Source of the DNA: Serpula lacrymans var. lacrymans S7.9
Taxonomy: Eukaryota > Basidiomycota > Agaricomycetes > Boletales > Serpulaceae
Assembly: GCF_000218685.1 (NCBI RefSeq)
Contig: NW_006763292.1
Location: 620,562 to 684,561 of the forward strand
Direction: 5' to 3'
Length of the DNA: 64,000 nucleotides
Shown: positions 1-12,222 of the stretch, piece by piece
How the letters are laid out: each line of letters starts with the position of its first letter
Position numbering within the stretch: the stretch's first letter is position 1
Translations under genes and position numbers: made by a program
The notes under the pieces: generated by a model
Databases searched by the model: none
Told to the model about the DNA's origin: nothing
The model's input: the letters and a program-made list of their open reading frames with translations, nothing else

Positions 1-1246
1 CCTAGAACTTGATCAAATGGACGTATACACAGCTATCTCAATGGAGACTGAGAGGACTGTACATGCTCTCCAGGGGGTGTTCCTATCCAACTGGATACTG
101 CTGGAGATTGAAGAAATCCATCTATGGATTAAAACAAGCTGGTTGTACATGGAACAAAACCTTTGATCGCAAGCTCCAGGAGTTCGGTTTCACAAGACTA
201 AATGCAGAAACATGTCTCTATGTATTCCGGGACAACAAACAAATATGCTTTGTTGTTATCTATATAGATGACCTCCTTCTAGGAGCTTCATCCCGAAAAT
301 TCATGGATATCACAAAAGCCAAACTCGAATCCATATTCAAAATGCGGGACCTTGGAGAAGCAAAATACATCCTCGGAATAGAAATCCAACGTGATTGTTC
401 AAACAAAACAATATCCCTATTGCAACGCCAATACATTGACACAGTCCTGGAGCGTACTGAAATGAAGAACTGCAAACTAGTATGGACACCAATGGCCCAT
501 GGATCAAAACTCCTTGCAAATGCTCCAGGGGAAGATATTGTGCAACATGAGATGCATATTGAAGGGCGTCAAGTGTCATACCTCTCAATTGTAGGCTCCC
601 TTATGTATGCCATGCTTGGAACCCGCCCAGACATTGCCTACGTTGTTGGAATACTAAGCAGACATAGCTCAGCTCCAAGGAGCCATCACTGGGAAGCTGA
701 AAAATGTGTCCTCCGATATCTGAAAGCAATCAGGGAAATGGAACTACGATATGATGGCACAGATGTTTCCATGGACATGGATTTCTATGGATATTCAGAT
801 GCAGATTGGTCTGGAGACCCAGACACGTCTCGATCAACATCAGGATTTGTTTTTATCACCATCCAAGGAGCGATCTCCTGGACAAGCAAAAGACAAAGCA
901 TGGTCACTTTATCCTCCACGGAGTCAGAGTACATTAGATTGAGCAATCCTGGACAACACCTTGCATGGCTTCGGACATTTTTTGAAGAAATTGGACATGC
1001 TCAAAATGGACCTACAACATTGCACTGTGACAATCAAGCAGCTATCATTCTTACATGAGATCCACAGTTCTGTGCTCGCACAAAACACATTCAACGGAAA
1101 TATCATTTCATCTGAGATGAAATAGTATCAAAGGGAGAGGCAGTAATCAGATATGTTCCTACAGGAGATATGGTTGCCGACATTCTCACTAAACCCCTCA
1201 CTCATGAAAAACACTGGAAATTCTCTAAAGCTATGGGACTACGGTT
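1..1246 (+). pseudogene. Copia-2 pol fragment (reverse transcriptase to RNase H)
   Basis: This is the C-terminal part of a Ty1/copia polyprotein cut by the window edge. Visible motifs in order are SIYGLKQAG, the catalytic box YIDDLLLG near 262-285, the connection GTRPDIAYVVG, the RNase H motif SDADWSGD, then TLSSTESEY and CDNQAAI. The frame closes at a TGA at 1056-1058 inside RNase H. Homologous sequence (histidine-rich tail, then VADILTKPLTHEKHW) continues in another frame to about 1246, so there is at least one stop or shift. The first 60 bases are also frameshifted relative to the copia consensus. The catalytic aspartates remain, but the gene is dead. It is clearly diverged from copia-1 further along this window. 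Confidence 0.9.
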
Positions 1247-1261
1247 GCACTCGAGTGGGAG

Positions 1262-1545
1262 TGACAAAACCGGATAAACCCGGTCTCTGCCGAAGCAGCC
1301 ATTGTTCTCCATGGAGCATAGCCACCACTCCATGGAGTCATAATACTGTAGTGAGTAGCACATCCGACTATAAGTAGTAGGGGGTTTAGTATAGGAATAC
1401 CTCAGTCGTTTCTATAGCCTCTCGGGCAGTGGCTGAGGTATGTTACATTACATTTATTAGAGATCACCTTAAACTAACGTCTATTATAGTTTCACTTAGG
1501 TAAATAATAAAGTCGTTTCTATAGCCTCTCGGGCAGCGGCTGAGT
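1262..1545 (+). repeat. Copia-2 3' LTR (end uncertain)
   Basis: The purine tract CGAGTGGGAG ends at 1261 and is followed by TGACAAAACC, the expected position and form of an LTR start. The first 100 bases recur in reverse orientation at 20982-21102, which confirms a repeat. It contains two copies of the 10-bp palindrome CTCCATGGAG. Downstream, a 33-bp direct repeat (GTCGTTTCTATAGCCTCTCG and following) occurs at about 1404 and 1512. The 3' boundary is not defined, because the second copy is truncated. From 1561 to 1618 the sequence resembles an internal piece of LTR-A. Confidence 0.6.
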
Positions 1546-1614
1546 TTCACTTAGTTATATTACAAACTCCACTTTAACTTTCACTTTCTCACGCTGTGCA
1601 GCTTCCTCTTTTTT

Positions 1615-2042
1615 TTAGATATGTTGTGGGCATAGACAAAATCCAAACGAGCTTTACAATGCCTGGTAAAGAGAAGGGGGCATTTGGACTTCACAACAGC
1701 CTTCATACCCAATTTCTTCAAATGAGACAGAACAGTATTGGATGAGAGGGGCTGGTTGATGACATTGATAAGGGCTTTAGTAACTTTGACAGCATTTTCA
1801 GCTTTGTCATAGATAATAAGACATTGGGCATGTCAAATATTGGTAGGGGAAAGCTTGGAAGGACAACCTCCAATAGCTTTAGGCAGGGTAGAACACTCTT
1901 TGGAGTGAAGTTTGGATATAGTAGACAGGATAACACCAGTCTGCTGGGCAATGGCTTCACCAGAGTAGCCAGCATCAAGCAATGAAGGGATGGAGTTTTT
2001 TTGAGTAAGAGGGAGGGATCTGACTATGATGGCAGTTGAGAT
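1615..2042 (-). pseudogene. Tc1/mariner-like transposase, N-terminal HTH fragment
   Basis: On the minus strand a nearly open frame reads as the paired-type helix-turn-helix region of a Tc1-like transposase: LLDAGYSGEAIAQQTGV (first HTH), a GGCPSKLSP stretch in the place of the GRPRKLT linker, then LKKLGMKAVVKSKCPLL and HCKARLDF, typical of the second HTH and the run into the catalytic domain. One TGA interrupts the frame near 1838. The DDE catalytic domain is absent, so it is a truncated relic. The assignment is from family knowledge, not a search. Confidence 0.7.
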
Positions 2043-2984
2043 TCAAGAAGTGTGTGAACTTTTTTGAACTCAGACATATATATCTTTGTTTGTACCAACA
2101 TATAATAGCAAATATTCAATGTTACAACTAAGGTTCTAGTCATCAATTCAAAAGTGAAAAATCCCTTTCTATGGTGTTACTATTTTAAATTGACCATATC
2201 TCCATAGCATGTGAACCAAATCACATGACCTATGTGGCAATTCTATAGCTAGGAGTAAGTACTATCTATAAGCCCACCAAAGCTAAGTGTAATACCCAAG
2301 CTGTGTGATGGTATGCTTCATGCATGACACCTAGAGTAAACATGGAAAGGGTTTTTGGTGTCACTGTACTATCAGGAAAAATGGGGGTAGCTATATAGAG
2401 CAAATATAGAGCTATACTTGCTTATAGGTACTTATAAAGTTGTCATAACTGTCAGACCTGTTATAGAACCTCTGGCATTTATAGATGACCAAAAGTTATT
2501 ATAGCCTTTTATAGATGTTGAGGATCTTCTTTTACTCTTAGAGTCAAGCAAACCAATTATAGCTGTTATACATATTGGGGACCTTTTTTTGCTTTTAGAG
2601 TCAAGCCAACTAATTATAGCTTTTGGCTAGGTTTTATAGTCTTTATAGAAAAAATAGCTGTAATACAAGTCTTATTGCTTTCACCTTGTTTCATATGTAC
2701 CTATAGATTGGATTAATTATCTGGACATTTATTGCCATTATAACTTCAAGGGTAATGCAAGAAATGCATAATATCATTAAAAGAATCAAGCAATCTAGAC
2801 TATGAATAGACTTTACTACTAATAGAGTACTTAAGCTACCATAGTTTCCTCTAAAGCATCAAAGTCAATCACATAATCTTTGTTTTGAGGTTTTTGATTA
2901 AGATATTAAAGATTGGCTGATTGTCTGTATATATATTTCACATTAGCTAAAAGATAGGCAGTAGATATATACCACTTATAAAAT
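2043..2984. repeat. AT-rich non-coding stretch with TATAG-rich repeat end
   Basis: No gene was seen. From about 2371 (ATCAGGAAAAATGGGGGTAG) to about 2515 the sequence closely matches the left part of the inverted-repeat element at 22671, so this is another copy. No matching right end was found. A diverged direct repeat of about 55 bp, centred on TTAGAGTCAAGCNAACNAAT, lies at about 2518-2572 and 2576-2630. Confidence 0.5.
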
Positions 2985-4464
2985 GCTTTCATAAGGATTA
3001 TTCCTCATTTGAGTCATCCAACCAGGACAACACTTCTGGAGTGTAGAGAGCTTCTCAAAGTAGAATCCCCATCTACTAATAAGATTAGACAGAACTATTA
3101 TAAATGTGATTAGAACTCACCTAGCTTTGAACATATTCTCTGAAAAATCTTGTACGCTTTTACCATCACCATCATAGGCTCTAAGAGCACACTCAACCTA
3201 GTGGATAAGTAAGTAAATGTTCAAAAGTAGGAGTAAAAAGTCATATTGCAGAGGCAACCAGTGCAAGTAGAGGCAAAAGAATACCTTTGAAAATATATGC
3301 GTACCTAATTCCTTCACCTTTTCTTCCAAACCATTGGTTCCTTATGAGATCCTTGAAAATAGAATTTGAAAATGGTTTTTGCTTGTTATAGGTTCTTCCC
3401 TGATACCCATAAGTTGTAATACGATGAAAAAAACAATAGTTCTCACTTTGATATCAAGGTCCCCATTAATAAATGTGCATATATCAATCAACCACTGAAC
3501 AGCAAGTTTGATTTCTTCAGGAGACATATCCCCTGGGATACCATATGCACCATTGATCATGAGTCTGGCCTTGGCTACAACCTCTCCCCGTATTTAGGGC
3601 CCAGAAGACCATACCTAAAAATTCAAACAAGAGTTAAACCAAATCATGGCAATGAAAGAATATACTCACATAATCCATCATAAAGATTTTCAACGCTTCA
3701 TTTTCTTCAATCTCCCTCAATTTGGATTCAAAGCTGTTGCCAATCTTGGAGCTTTCAGTGATTATTTGCCATGAGATATCAGAGTGTATATTAGAAGCAG
3801 GGAATCCTTCATTTGTTGAGATATGAAGACGCATTTGAGTATGGGCTTCTATAGCTAGCTGTGCAAAAGAAGGAGGGAAAAGAGCTAGTGTAGGTTTGTG
3901 CTTCCTAGTCATAGCAGAAGATGGAGATACACTAGCCATTGCTGTGCTTGATGTGCAACTGGAAGGTTGGATAGAAAGAGCTGCAGATGGCAAACAAGAT
4001 GGTGTGCTAGTGCTTTCACCAATATTATCAGCTTGTTGTGCGTCCTATATACATATGTGAAGATGTTAACTTTTATTCAGAGTAGATAGATATACTCACT
4101 TTTCTGCCTTGCATCTGGGAATGATTGCCATCATCCTTTTCTATACTTGTTATATAAAAGACAAATTTGATATACAAGATAAAGAAATTATACCTTCTTG
4201 TTCACTATCCCCTCTAACAGTGTTCCTAAACTCTTCTGTATTTGTATCATCATCCCCACCCCCATCTTCATCTTTATTATCTATAGGCCCGCAGGATCTA
4301 GGTTGAGTTGAAGGTGGAGTCTGGACCATGTTAGTATCATTCTCTTCATCTTGGTCATCTACTACCTCCCTCCTATGCCTATGCTTCTGGGAGGGTGGCA
4401 GTGGGGCATCCTCCCCCTCATCCTCTTCCTCAAGAGTATCAGCAGTACATTTTAGGATTTCTAA
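2985..4464 (-). CDS. DUF6532-like Agaricomycete hypothetical protein, multi-exon
   Basis: Minus-strand exons can be followed from about 4464 down to a stop near 2985. First comes an acidic, low-complexity exon (about 4464-4195), then a 14-codon exon (EKDDGNHSQMQGRK) that fits in frame, then a Ser/Thr-rich stretch leading into a conserved domain at 3672-4045 (QLAIEAHTQMRLHIS, GFPASNIHSDISWQII). Further exons read AYGIPGDMSPEEIK (about 3450-3585), NQWFGRKGEGIRYAYIF and CALRAYDGDGKSVQDF (about 3130-3330), and WGFYFEKLSTLQKC. The order and pattern match my recollection of the DUF6532 domain, whose biochemical role is unknown. The join near 3590 needs an unusual acceptor or a one-base shift, and the join near 3220 does not fit perfectly, so it may be a recent pseudogene. 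The oxygenase-like gene lies upstream on the same strand. Confidence 0.45.
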
Positions 4465-4733
4465 ATAGCATCAGTAGAATATAATATTTTATGGGAGATT
4501 TAAAAAAACAAGTACCTTGACACTGTCTCATACTCCCCAGCATCTATGATAATCTTACCCTTCGGAGATTTGGTTTTACTAGAAGCAGATTTTTTAGCTA
4601 TAAGTAGTATAAGGAGGATGATAAACCTGCAATACATGGGGAGGATTAAATCACAACACGTCAAATTTTGGCGTGGGAATATCTGAAAGTATACTAACTT
4701 CACAAAGAAAAGACGTGCAAAAAGCTAAACTAT

Positions 4734-7700
4734 TCAAACTACATTATCTGCCCATCCATTTCTATTCTTTGCCCATAAAGAAAACTCTTTGTCAGTATGG
4801 AAAACAAAAGATGCTCTCTTACCTTGCTATTGCAGATTGAACTGCGTAATGTCACAAGATCTGAAGATGGCGAAGTCAACTTGCCTTATTTCCAAGACCA
4901 GACCTGTTTCAACCATGACAAGGGCTCCACCTTGGAAATTACCAATAGGAAGGACAAGACAGAAGTCCTTGTCTTTGCTATCTCGATGACCTTTGGTAGA
5001 GACATTGAGGTTAATCACCAGTGAAAGGAAGGGGAATATTGGAGACAAATTGATGCCAGGCAAAATTGACGTAACTTCAGCCAATAGCTCATACTCCTCA
5101 GGCAGCTGCAGCTCAATCTTTTGGATAGAGTGATTATTAGATTAGATACCACAATAATGTACTATATTCAAGCTTACCACATCATGGATCCAATGGAATA
5201 GGTCTGCAAAGACAACTTTGATAGTCTGGTAAATAGTGCTGTCATCTTTGATTTCCTTGGATAGGTAAGGGATCATCTGGGAATAGTTGGTACAACGTCT
5301 ATCTTCCCTCTCTAACATGAGAGGCAAAATCTCAGCTGGAGTGTCATCTCCCTGGTTTTCAAGGAAGTTAGTGGGCAGCTGGAAAGGAATAACATGGCTG
5401 TATTAGTAATTACTCTTGTGCAGTGATGGTTGTACCAGGAAAAGTATAGCGCCTCAAACATGTCATCCTCATCATGTTGTACAGGCTTCTCAGTAAGCAG
5501 CTCATTATTCTCAAATACAACCAGGAGCTTTGGCTGTAGTGATGAGTGGATATAGTCAGGGAGGGATGTGCAAACAAAGACCATGAGGGAGCCGTCTGAG
5601 TTGCAAATATTGAGTGATTGGCTGATATCAAGAAGTTTGATAAGACACCAAACACTTGAGTGTACAATGACCCCAATATGATGTTTGCTAGGATCCTCAG
5701 GTACATCTCACATATAGCCTTTACACCGTCTTGATACAGAGACTGAAGCTAGCAATAACCCAGGTAAATGATTGGATAGGCTCCCAATGTGTAGCCACAT
5801 ACCTGTGTTTGCAAGTTATTAGTGTCTGTTGCTACATGGTCCCTTACTGCTCATTCCCTTTTCTTCTCAGTCCACAGGATATTGGCATTGCAATCATGTT
5901 CTGCCTGAAAGACTTTGTTTGCAGCCAAAGAATGATTATACAATGTAGGGATGGTGGTGGTGTTTTTCTCACTGAGAAAGCGAGATGGATAGGAGTTGGG
6001 AAGAGGACTGTCCTCTTTCTCATTGATGTCAGTTAATGGGGGACTATACGGTCTACTCAGAAATGAGTGTTCCAGTGGTGTAAGTATGTTGTAACCCAGT
6101 TGGTGCAGAGGGATAGCTGGATTACCAGCGCAAATAGTGGAAGTGTAGCAAGACTGCCAGACAATGCAGTCGCGCTCAAGTAAGACAAAGTTACTAGGTA
6201 TATTGTTATTAGCAAGGATATCCTATCAAACTTCAATAAAGCTAAAACCTATAGCATGCACTTGAAGATAACAGAATCAAAAAAATGGTCTGAAGAGCTG
6301 ATATTTGTGCGATCAAATTCATTGGCTAGCTGATGCTCCGCAAGTATAGCCGGGGAGAACATTGATGCCATGCTAATGGGCAAAGAGAAGTGCATGCGAC
6401 TGATAGTAGGAATGATGTGGTTGATAATTAAATTTCCCTTGACAGTTCCTTTTTAAAGCTTGTCAGAGATGTACAAGAGGTGGATATCTTCAATTTTTAC
6501 CTTTTTTTGGCATTCTTAGCAAATTTTCAAGGTCCCATGGTGAAATGCCCTCCATGGCAGCAACTGAAACACGAAGACCCAGACTGGCAATAAGTACTAA
6601 TAAATATATCGAGCCTCCACCAGCAAGGGCTGCAAACTTGCTTCCAGTGAAATACCAGTCTTGAAATGTCCTTTTGCTGGGTTTGTTAGACAGATACGCA
6701 ATTTCTTGATTGTATATTCCATTGAGAGAGAGACCTGTTTGTATTTTGATACTACAATTTGAGATATGAGCGAAGAATATTGAATATGAGAGAAAGATAA
6801 GTACTTACCTTTGACATTTTGTGATAAGCTGCATAAGATTGACCATCAGAAGAAAGTTGACGGCTATGTCCTTGCCACCAAGTCCCTTGCAACAAGCAAC
6901 AACTGACATAAGTGATTTGTCGAGATATGCTCCCTCCTGGATTGCAGACTTGACGTTCAGGAGCCAAGCTTCTGGGTTGTGTGTGTCAGAGCCCCAATGA
7001 GCGGATAAAAGAGTTGCAATGATAGCATTGACATTCTCGCTTGTGTTGATCCAGGGACTACTTTGTCGTTGCCATGTACCTTCGCCACCCTGATGCTGCA
7101 GTGAAAAAGTAATACCACCCCTAGGACAAGGGCGATGGGGCTCAGAAGCTGGTGCCAGGTCTTGAGGTCATTGAGTTTATTGTCTTGATGCTCTGGATTT
7201 CCCTTGATTGCTTTGTGTGTATCAGTGCCAGTAGAAAGATAAGACTTGTCCAACCAGGGAAGCATGTTTGGTAGTGCTGATTGCTCTTTAGGTAGGTTAT
7301 TAAATTAGTTATAGTATTGGATGATGCCGTTGGCTTTCCAAAGAGGAACTGGAAAGAAAAATGTAAACATACCTAGTGAGGTTTTACCTAACAATAACTC
7401 GGATTCAGATAGAACTGACAAATATATAGTTTCAGCTGAGGATAGCCAGATCAGAAATCAAACTTGAAAGCTCATCTGGCAATACAGACAAAATTGATGG
7501 GTATGATAGAAATGTTGATAAGTTGCTCTGAAAGTCGACCAGGCCTTCAGGTAAGTCTTGGATACCATTGCGTATTTCCACCAGATGCATGAGGTCATTC
7601 CTATGCATGCTCAGTGCACGTGCCAGCAGCTCATATTCCGATATGGATAGAATTTTTTGGGATAACCAAAAAAGGCAGTTAAGCAGGTGTTTGAGCATCT

Positions 7701-7885
7701 ACCATTCTTGGTCTGACCATAAATGGAAGGTATGTGAGCATCCAAGCAATATCCTCTTTAGGAAGGTGTGCAAATGTCCCAGTGACCTCCACTTTAGGAA
7801 AATGTGTGATCACATGTCCCCTCCAAATTATAACAGATTTTAATTGCCCAGAGGAGCCCCTTGTTGTGTTCATTGATCTCATCAA
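4734..7885 (-). pseudogene. 2OG-Fe(II) oxygenase (TET/JBP-like) domain protein, decayed
   Basis: A long multi-exon minus-strand gene. Recognisable blocks from the N-terminal side are WRGHVITHFPKVEV and HLPKEDIAWMLTYLPF (about 7690-7850), LNDLKTWHQLLSPIALVLGV (about 7130), an exon at about 6540-6750 (FQDWYFTGSKFAALAGGG), and the C-terminal domain at 4734-5119. That last domain has the double-stranded beta-helix pattern of 2OG-Fe(II) dioxygenases: LVINLNVSTKGHRDSKD with the HxD iron ligands at about 4980-4988, then GNFQGGALV and GKRASFVFHTDK. The expected distal histidine (family form THFNLH) reads TQFNLQ and is followed directly by an in-frame TAG. A frameshift lies near 6957. Basidiomycete TET/JBP-like genes are often linked to transposons. 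Substrate and function are not inferable here. Confidence 0.55.
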
Positions 7886-7942
7886 AAGCGAGTATCATAC
7901 CCACCATTTATTTGTCTATACTAACATTAACTAGGTCACAAG

Positions 7943-9013
7943 ATGGCAATGACAACCTCTGTTTCAGGCCAAGTTCCTGTGAAAGTCTTACACCGGGATG
8001 GCTCAATCAGCAACTCCCTTATCGTGGATCAAGCACTGTCTGACTGGCCCCCTTTGAAAGCTCCAGAGGGATGTGTACCTCCCAATACTCACATATGGAG
8101 GGGTTTACATGCAGACTGGGGATTTGCAGCTGTGTTTGAAGATACTGAAGAGTTAGCAGAGCATTCAGACGACTCAAAGGAACGTTCAGATGACGTGTCT
8201 GAAGATTCAGACCAGGATGACCACTATTTTGGATTGAAATTTGGTGACATCCAGAAACTGCAAGAGTTGGTGAAGTCCATGCTATTCACCATTAACCACG
8301 AGGAAGAAACAATCCACTCCGACCAGAGTATCTATTTATCAGATTCATTTTACGTCATAATCAACCTGAGTGTACATTGGATGTTGTAGAGGGTACTCTT
8401 GATGAGGTTATACAATAGTTGAGTAAGGAGGGCTGGCAGGTTGGTAATGGAAATCATGTTTTTGAGCGTACAGTAAATGTGTATATCGGCCATCATCCAA
8501 TTATTTTGTTTTATGTATTTTAAACAGGGGACAGAGCCTTTTATGGCGGTGGAAGTGCAAAATGCACAGCCTGGTGACTGGATTCAACACACTGCCCATC
8601 ATAACCTGGAGTTATTCTATTACGTATTGCTGGCCATGTGTGTCTTGATGGTAAAGCCATATGAGATGAAAGATGCAGATGCTAAAGAAAAGGACAATAT
8701 GAAGAAATGGCTAAATCCTGAGTTCACTTCAATGTTTACCCACTCTGACACTGCTTTTCACAAGTATCAGACCTTTGGCAGAGTCAATGGTCTCAGCTTG
8801 TTTCTTGAAAATAATGTATCTGAATACTTCACCTTTATGATCCCTTACTTCAAGCGCCTCTGCAAGGTTTTGTTTGGGTCCACATTGTTCCTCTCAAAGA
8901 AATTTGTAGAGGCAGGTCCGCCACCATTCTTTGTACTGTTGCATGCCTCCCATGACAATGTTCTTGATATCCTTGGGGAAGCTTTAGAGGAAATTCAAGG
9001 TGGAAAGACCTGA
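7943..9013 (+). pseudogene. FunK1-type fungal protein kinase, C-terminal lobe remnant
   Basis: The catalytic-loop equivalent HRDGSISNSLI starts at about 7991, and DWGFA, in the place of DFG, is near 8114. An acidic insert (Asp/Glu/Ser-rich) follows, then FERT at the end of the first exon. An intron of 55 nt at 8473-8527 (GTAAAT to AACAG) joins in phase to GTEPFMAVEV, and HNLELFYYVLLAMC follows. This RTGTxPFMA plus HxLExFYYVL pattern is characteristic of FunK1 kinases of basidiomycetes. The ATP-binding N-lobe is missing: the sequence immediately upstream belongs to the opposite-strand oxygenase gene. A frameshift near 8355 and an in-frame TAG near 8415 show decay. Confidence 0.65.
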
Positions 9014-9099
9014 GACAGCCTTTTAGCAGACCGTCAGGGTTTGTCCATCATCTGGATCTTTGGAGGTCCGATGATGAGCAATTTGCATTCCAGGCCCTT

Positions 9100-9608
9100 T
9101 TGGTGTTGAGCTATGTTTTGGGTGCAAAGTGGACCAGTGGAACTATGGCAAGTTATTCAAATTTGATCACTTCCTCCGCATCCTCTCTTCAGGCAGTCAA
9201 GGCATCCAATTGTCTGCAAGCTGTTACTCTCCAATCTCTTAAACACCGTCATAATGCCTTGTCTTTGTTCCTTGCTTCTGATATTGCAGATTCATCGTTC
9301 CTCATCCTCCAACATAACAAAATGCTTGTCAATCATAATACTCCTCACCTATGCCCAGCATCATGTGGCAGATCTTTTTCCAGCACCCGTGCCCTCAATA
9401 CACACCTTGGCTCTGCAAGAAGCTGTGCTTGGTACCGCAAGGGTAAATTGAGAGAGATCCTAACCCAGCAGGATGGCGACTTGGAGAGGCAAGGATTGCT
9501 AGTGGAAGAAAATTTAGATAACCCCTATGGCCCTCTACATCCATTCCAGGAGGAATCCATTGGAGATGTTGTGGAAGTTATTAGGCTCACTTTGTACCCA
9601 CACATGTC
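9100..9608 (+). pseudogene. Plavaka-type transposase N-terminal C2H2 exon, truncated
   Basis: The open frame contains CPASCGRSFSSTRALNTHL followed by SARSCAWYRKGK, a C2H2-like finger followed by an SCAWYRKGK block. I recognise this as the start of the large proteins of Plavaka (CACTA-related) transposons in Agaricomycetes. An acidic stretch follows (QQDGDLERQ), and the frame is then cut at about 9608, where gypsy E integrase sequence begins. Residues before the finger (about 9100-9290) are not recognised. It is a separate copy from the larger Plavaka remnant at 48.65-51.3 kb. Confidence 0.5.
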
Positions 9609-10695
9609 ACACTCGACTCACTAGGCTACGCCAAACAATTACAAGATTCAGTCATACAACTACACAGTATCCCGGAAAAAATCATATCGGACAGAGGACC
9701 TCAGTTCATGTTGAATTTCACCAAAGACTTCTACCAATCTCTCGGAATTGAACCTGGTCTATCAACAGGTTACCACCCTCAAACTGATGGCCAATCTGAG
9801 CGGATAAACCAGGACCTGGAACATTACCTGTGCACATTCATCAACCACCGACAGGATGATTGGGCCGATTAGCTAGCAATCGCTGAATTCACGTACAACA
9901 ACCACCTTCATTCTGCAACCAATCAAACCCCCTTCTTTGTAAACTATGGTTCTCACCCTTGCAAGGGAACCGGTCAGAAACCTTCTGGACGCTTGCAAGC
10001 TGCCAAAGACTTCACAACTTCAATGACAAAATTAGCAAACTCGGCAATCATTACTGCTCGCTAATCAGAATCTTAAGAAGTACTATGACTGAAAACGCAC
10101 AGAAGCATGGGAATATCACAAGGGAGATAAGGTGCGGTTAGAAGGTACTCACATTTCCACCAATCGGCCGATGAAGAAGTTAAACGATAAGCGATTCAGC
10201 CCGTTTACTGTGAAAGCGAAGGTCGGCCCATCCGCTTACCTCCTTGACATCCCTAGATCCTGGAAGGCGATCCATGCTGTCTTCAACGGAATACTCCTGT
10301 CACTATATCACGCACCGGAATTCCCCAATCAACCTCGTACCTCAAAACCTCCGCCAATCCAAGTAGATGGCGCGGTTGAATACGAAGCCGAAGAAATCAT
10401 TGCTTTGCAACCTACTAAACTAAAAGGGGTCAAGCTTGACTACTTCGTTCATTGGAGAGGATACCCAATCACGGAAAGAACGTGGGAACCTGATCATCAC
10501 CTGAAGAATTCTCCATTGCTCATCTCCGCCTTTCATCGTAAACACCCTGCTGCCCCACGCGTAATCGCCGCCGCCACCCTACAATTCCGCCCTTACGAAA
10601 ATTTCACCACCACAACCGAAAAACCCCGCCTCTTTAACTGGATCACAAACCGCTTCACGGACTGCGGCGTTAAGATTCTTGGGACAAGAATATAA
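9609..10695 (+). pseudogene. Gypsy E pol 3' part: integrase core end and chromodomain
   Basis: Truncated chromovirus pol. The integrase core is visible in the first 300 bases (IISDRGPQF with the second catalytic Asp, then GYHPQTDGQSERINQ with the catalytic Glu). It is broken by an in-frame TAG near 9870 and further stops up to 10100. From 10132 a clean 187-codon frame holds the integrase C-terminal domain (LNDKRFSPFTVKAKVG, AYLLDIP) and a chromodomain with the usual aromatic cage context (YEAEEIIA, LDYFVHWRGYPITERTWEP). The first half of the element is missing, so it is a 3' fragment joined to the Plavaka remnant. Confidence 0.85.
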
Positions 10696-10708
10696 AAAGG
10701 GGGGGTAA

Positions 10709-11405
10709 TGTAAGGACCATTTTATTATTTTCTTATCTTCTCTATGTCTTGGTTCTCGGACGCCTTTCCCATTACACCTCTGGCTCTAGGGCTAGAGGTA
10801 TCATTTGCCATATTACTTCTCATAGCCCTAACAGGCTTTCTTAACCACCGTTACCACTTTATATCACAGATCAGAGACTGGGTATCACTCCCAGCCAGCC
10901 AGCACAATGGGTAGGGACTGGTAGTAGGCATCTCGCCAACCAGCTCCAAGCCCCATTAAGGCCTGGATATACTAATAAACACTTTGATCAGGATCATACC
11001 TCATCATGAGGATACGGTTCCTGAACATGCATAACAAACCTCTATTATTAGTACAAATCTCTCACCCGCTGATTAATCAAGTTAAAAGTCGTACAATAGT
11101 TGTTCTCTCTTTTTCTTATTGGACGATTAATTCCTCAGACCACTTCTCGTTTATTCTCCTTTTGGTCTGAGAAACGAACAGTTCACTATATAAGGTTTTA
11201 CCTATTCATGTATAGTTTCTTAGTTTTCTATTACTGAATTTACCCGCTTTACTCCTGAACAAAAACCTTTGAGCTTACCTCTCAAAGTCCTCTACTCGCT
11301 ATATTCACTAGCGTTGGTCGACCTCAAGCTCATTGAACCCCTTACTCCCTGCAAGTGCAGAAGGAGACAGGTTTTGTTTTTGTTATAGTTTATCGTTGCC
11401 TCACA
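10709..11405 (+). repeat. Gypsy E 3' LTR (3' boundary uncertain)
   Basis: The pol frame is followed by the polypurine tract AAAAAGGGGGGG and then TGTAAGGACC at 10709, a standard LTR start. A TATA-like box (CTATATAAGG) lies at about 11186. The end is set provisionally at a CACA near 11405, because no second LTR copy is present to fix it. Confidence 0.6.
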
Positions 11406-12071
11406 CATCCTAAGTTTGATACTATTATAGTGATGAACTCCAATAACTGTGAATCAACAAGTTGGACAGGTAAGTTTTATAATATAAAGCTCTATCTACT
11501 ATCAGTTTAAAAGTTGTCCCAGGCACAAGAATTGGATGCCTCAGAGTGATCTTCAAGTTACCTACAACTTTATATGGCACACATAGTGCCCCTTCTAACT
11601 GGCCCAAAGATCATTTGGCTAACAACAGCTAAAGAAAACCATATGATGTACTCTGTCACCAAACCTGGGCCTAATGCTTCTGGCTACCTGCCTGGTGATA
11701 TTATACCCCTTTCTGCAATTAGATAGGTTTGTCATTTGATTCCAATCTTTGGGGGAAATAGAGATACTTGTCCACTCAATTGGACTCACAGTAATGTTTT
11801 GGATGTTTGTACAAAATGTTATCTCAACAATTTTAGTAGTAAATATGCTTATCAGACACTATGGTAAATTCAAATTATGAATATTATTGTTTTGTTTTTA
11901 GCTAAATTTTGTGCTATAAAGGCTATAATTGCATTAATAGGGCTATAGTGACTATGGAAATATCAGTATAGTGCTATAATTGCATTTATAGGGCTATATT
12001 TGCTATGAAAGCATCCATATATACATGTGGTGGCTATATAGTTCTACATAGCAAAAGAGTTTTTCTTGATG
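11406..12071. repeat. TATAG-rich repeat, partial copy
   Basis: No gene is supported. Segments around 11735-11780 and 11900-12071 resemble the right half of the inverted-repeat element at 22671-23398, including its terminal part CTATATAG...GTTTTTCTTGAT. The left end was not found. The copy ends exactly where an LTR-A fragment begins. Confidence 0.4.
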
Positions 12072-12222
12072 ACCCAATAGATCAAGGAGACTCTTCACCG
12101 AATCCTCCTGTTGTTTATCCACAACTAACTTGGTCTTATCCTAAGGGGTTTACCCACTCCTACTTTCCCCACTCTTCCTTGTCTGAGTTGTGCACCAGAG
12201 TATACAAACTTTGGTTGTTACA
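12072..12222 (+). repeat. LTR-A fragment, 3' part
   Basis: It matches the R/U5 side of LTR-A: CCAATAGATCAAGGAGACTC through to the terminal CTTTGGTTGTTACA. The 5' part (U3 and TATA box) is missing and replaced by the TATAG-rich repeat. Confidence 0.75.

Noticed and set aside
2371..3410. A complete second copy of the TIR element
   Set aside because: The left end is clear, but no matching right end was found; the CCCTGATA near 3400 lacks the adjoining CTATATAG motif.
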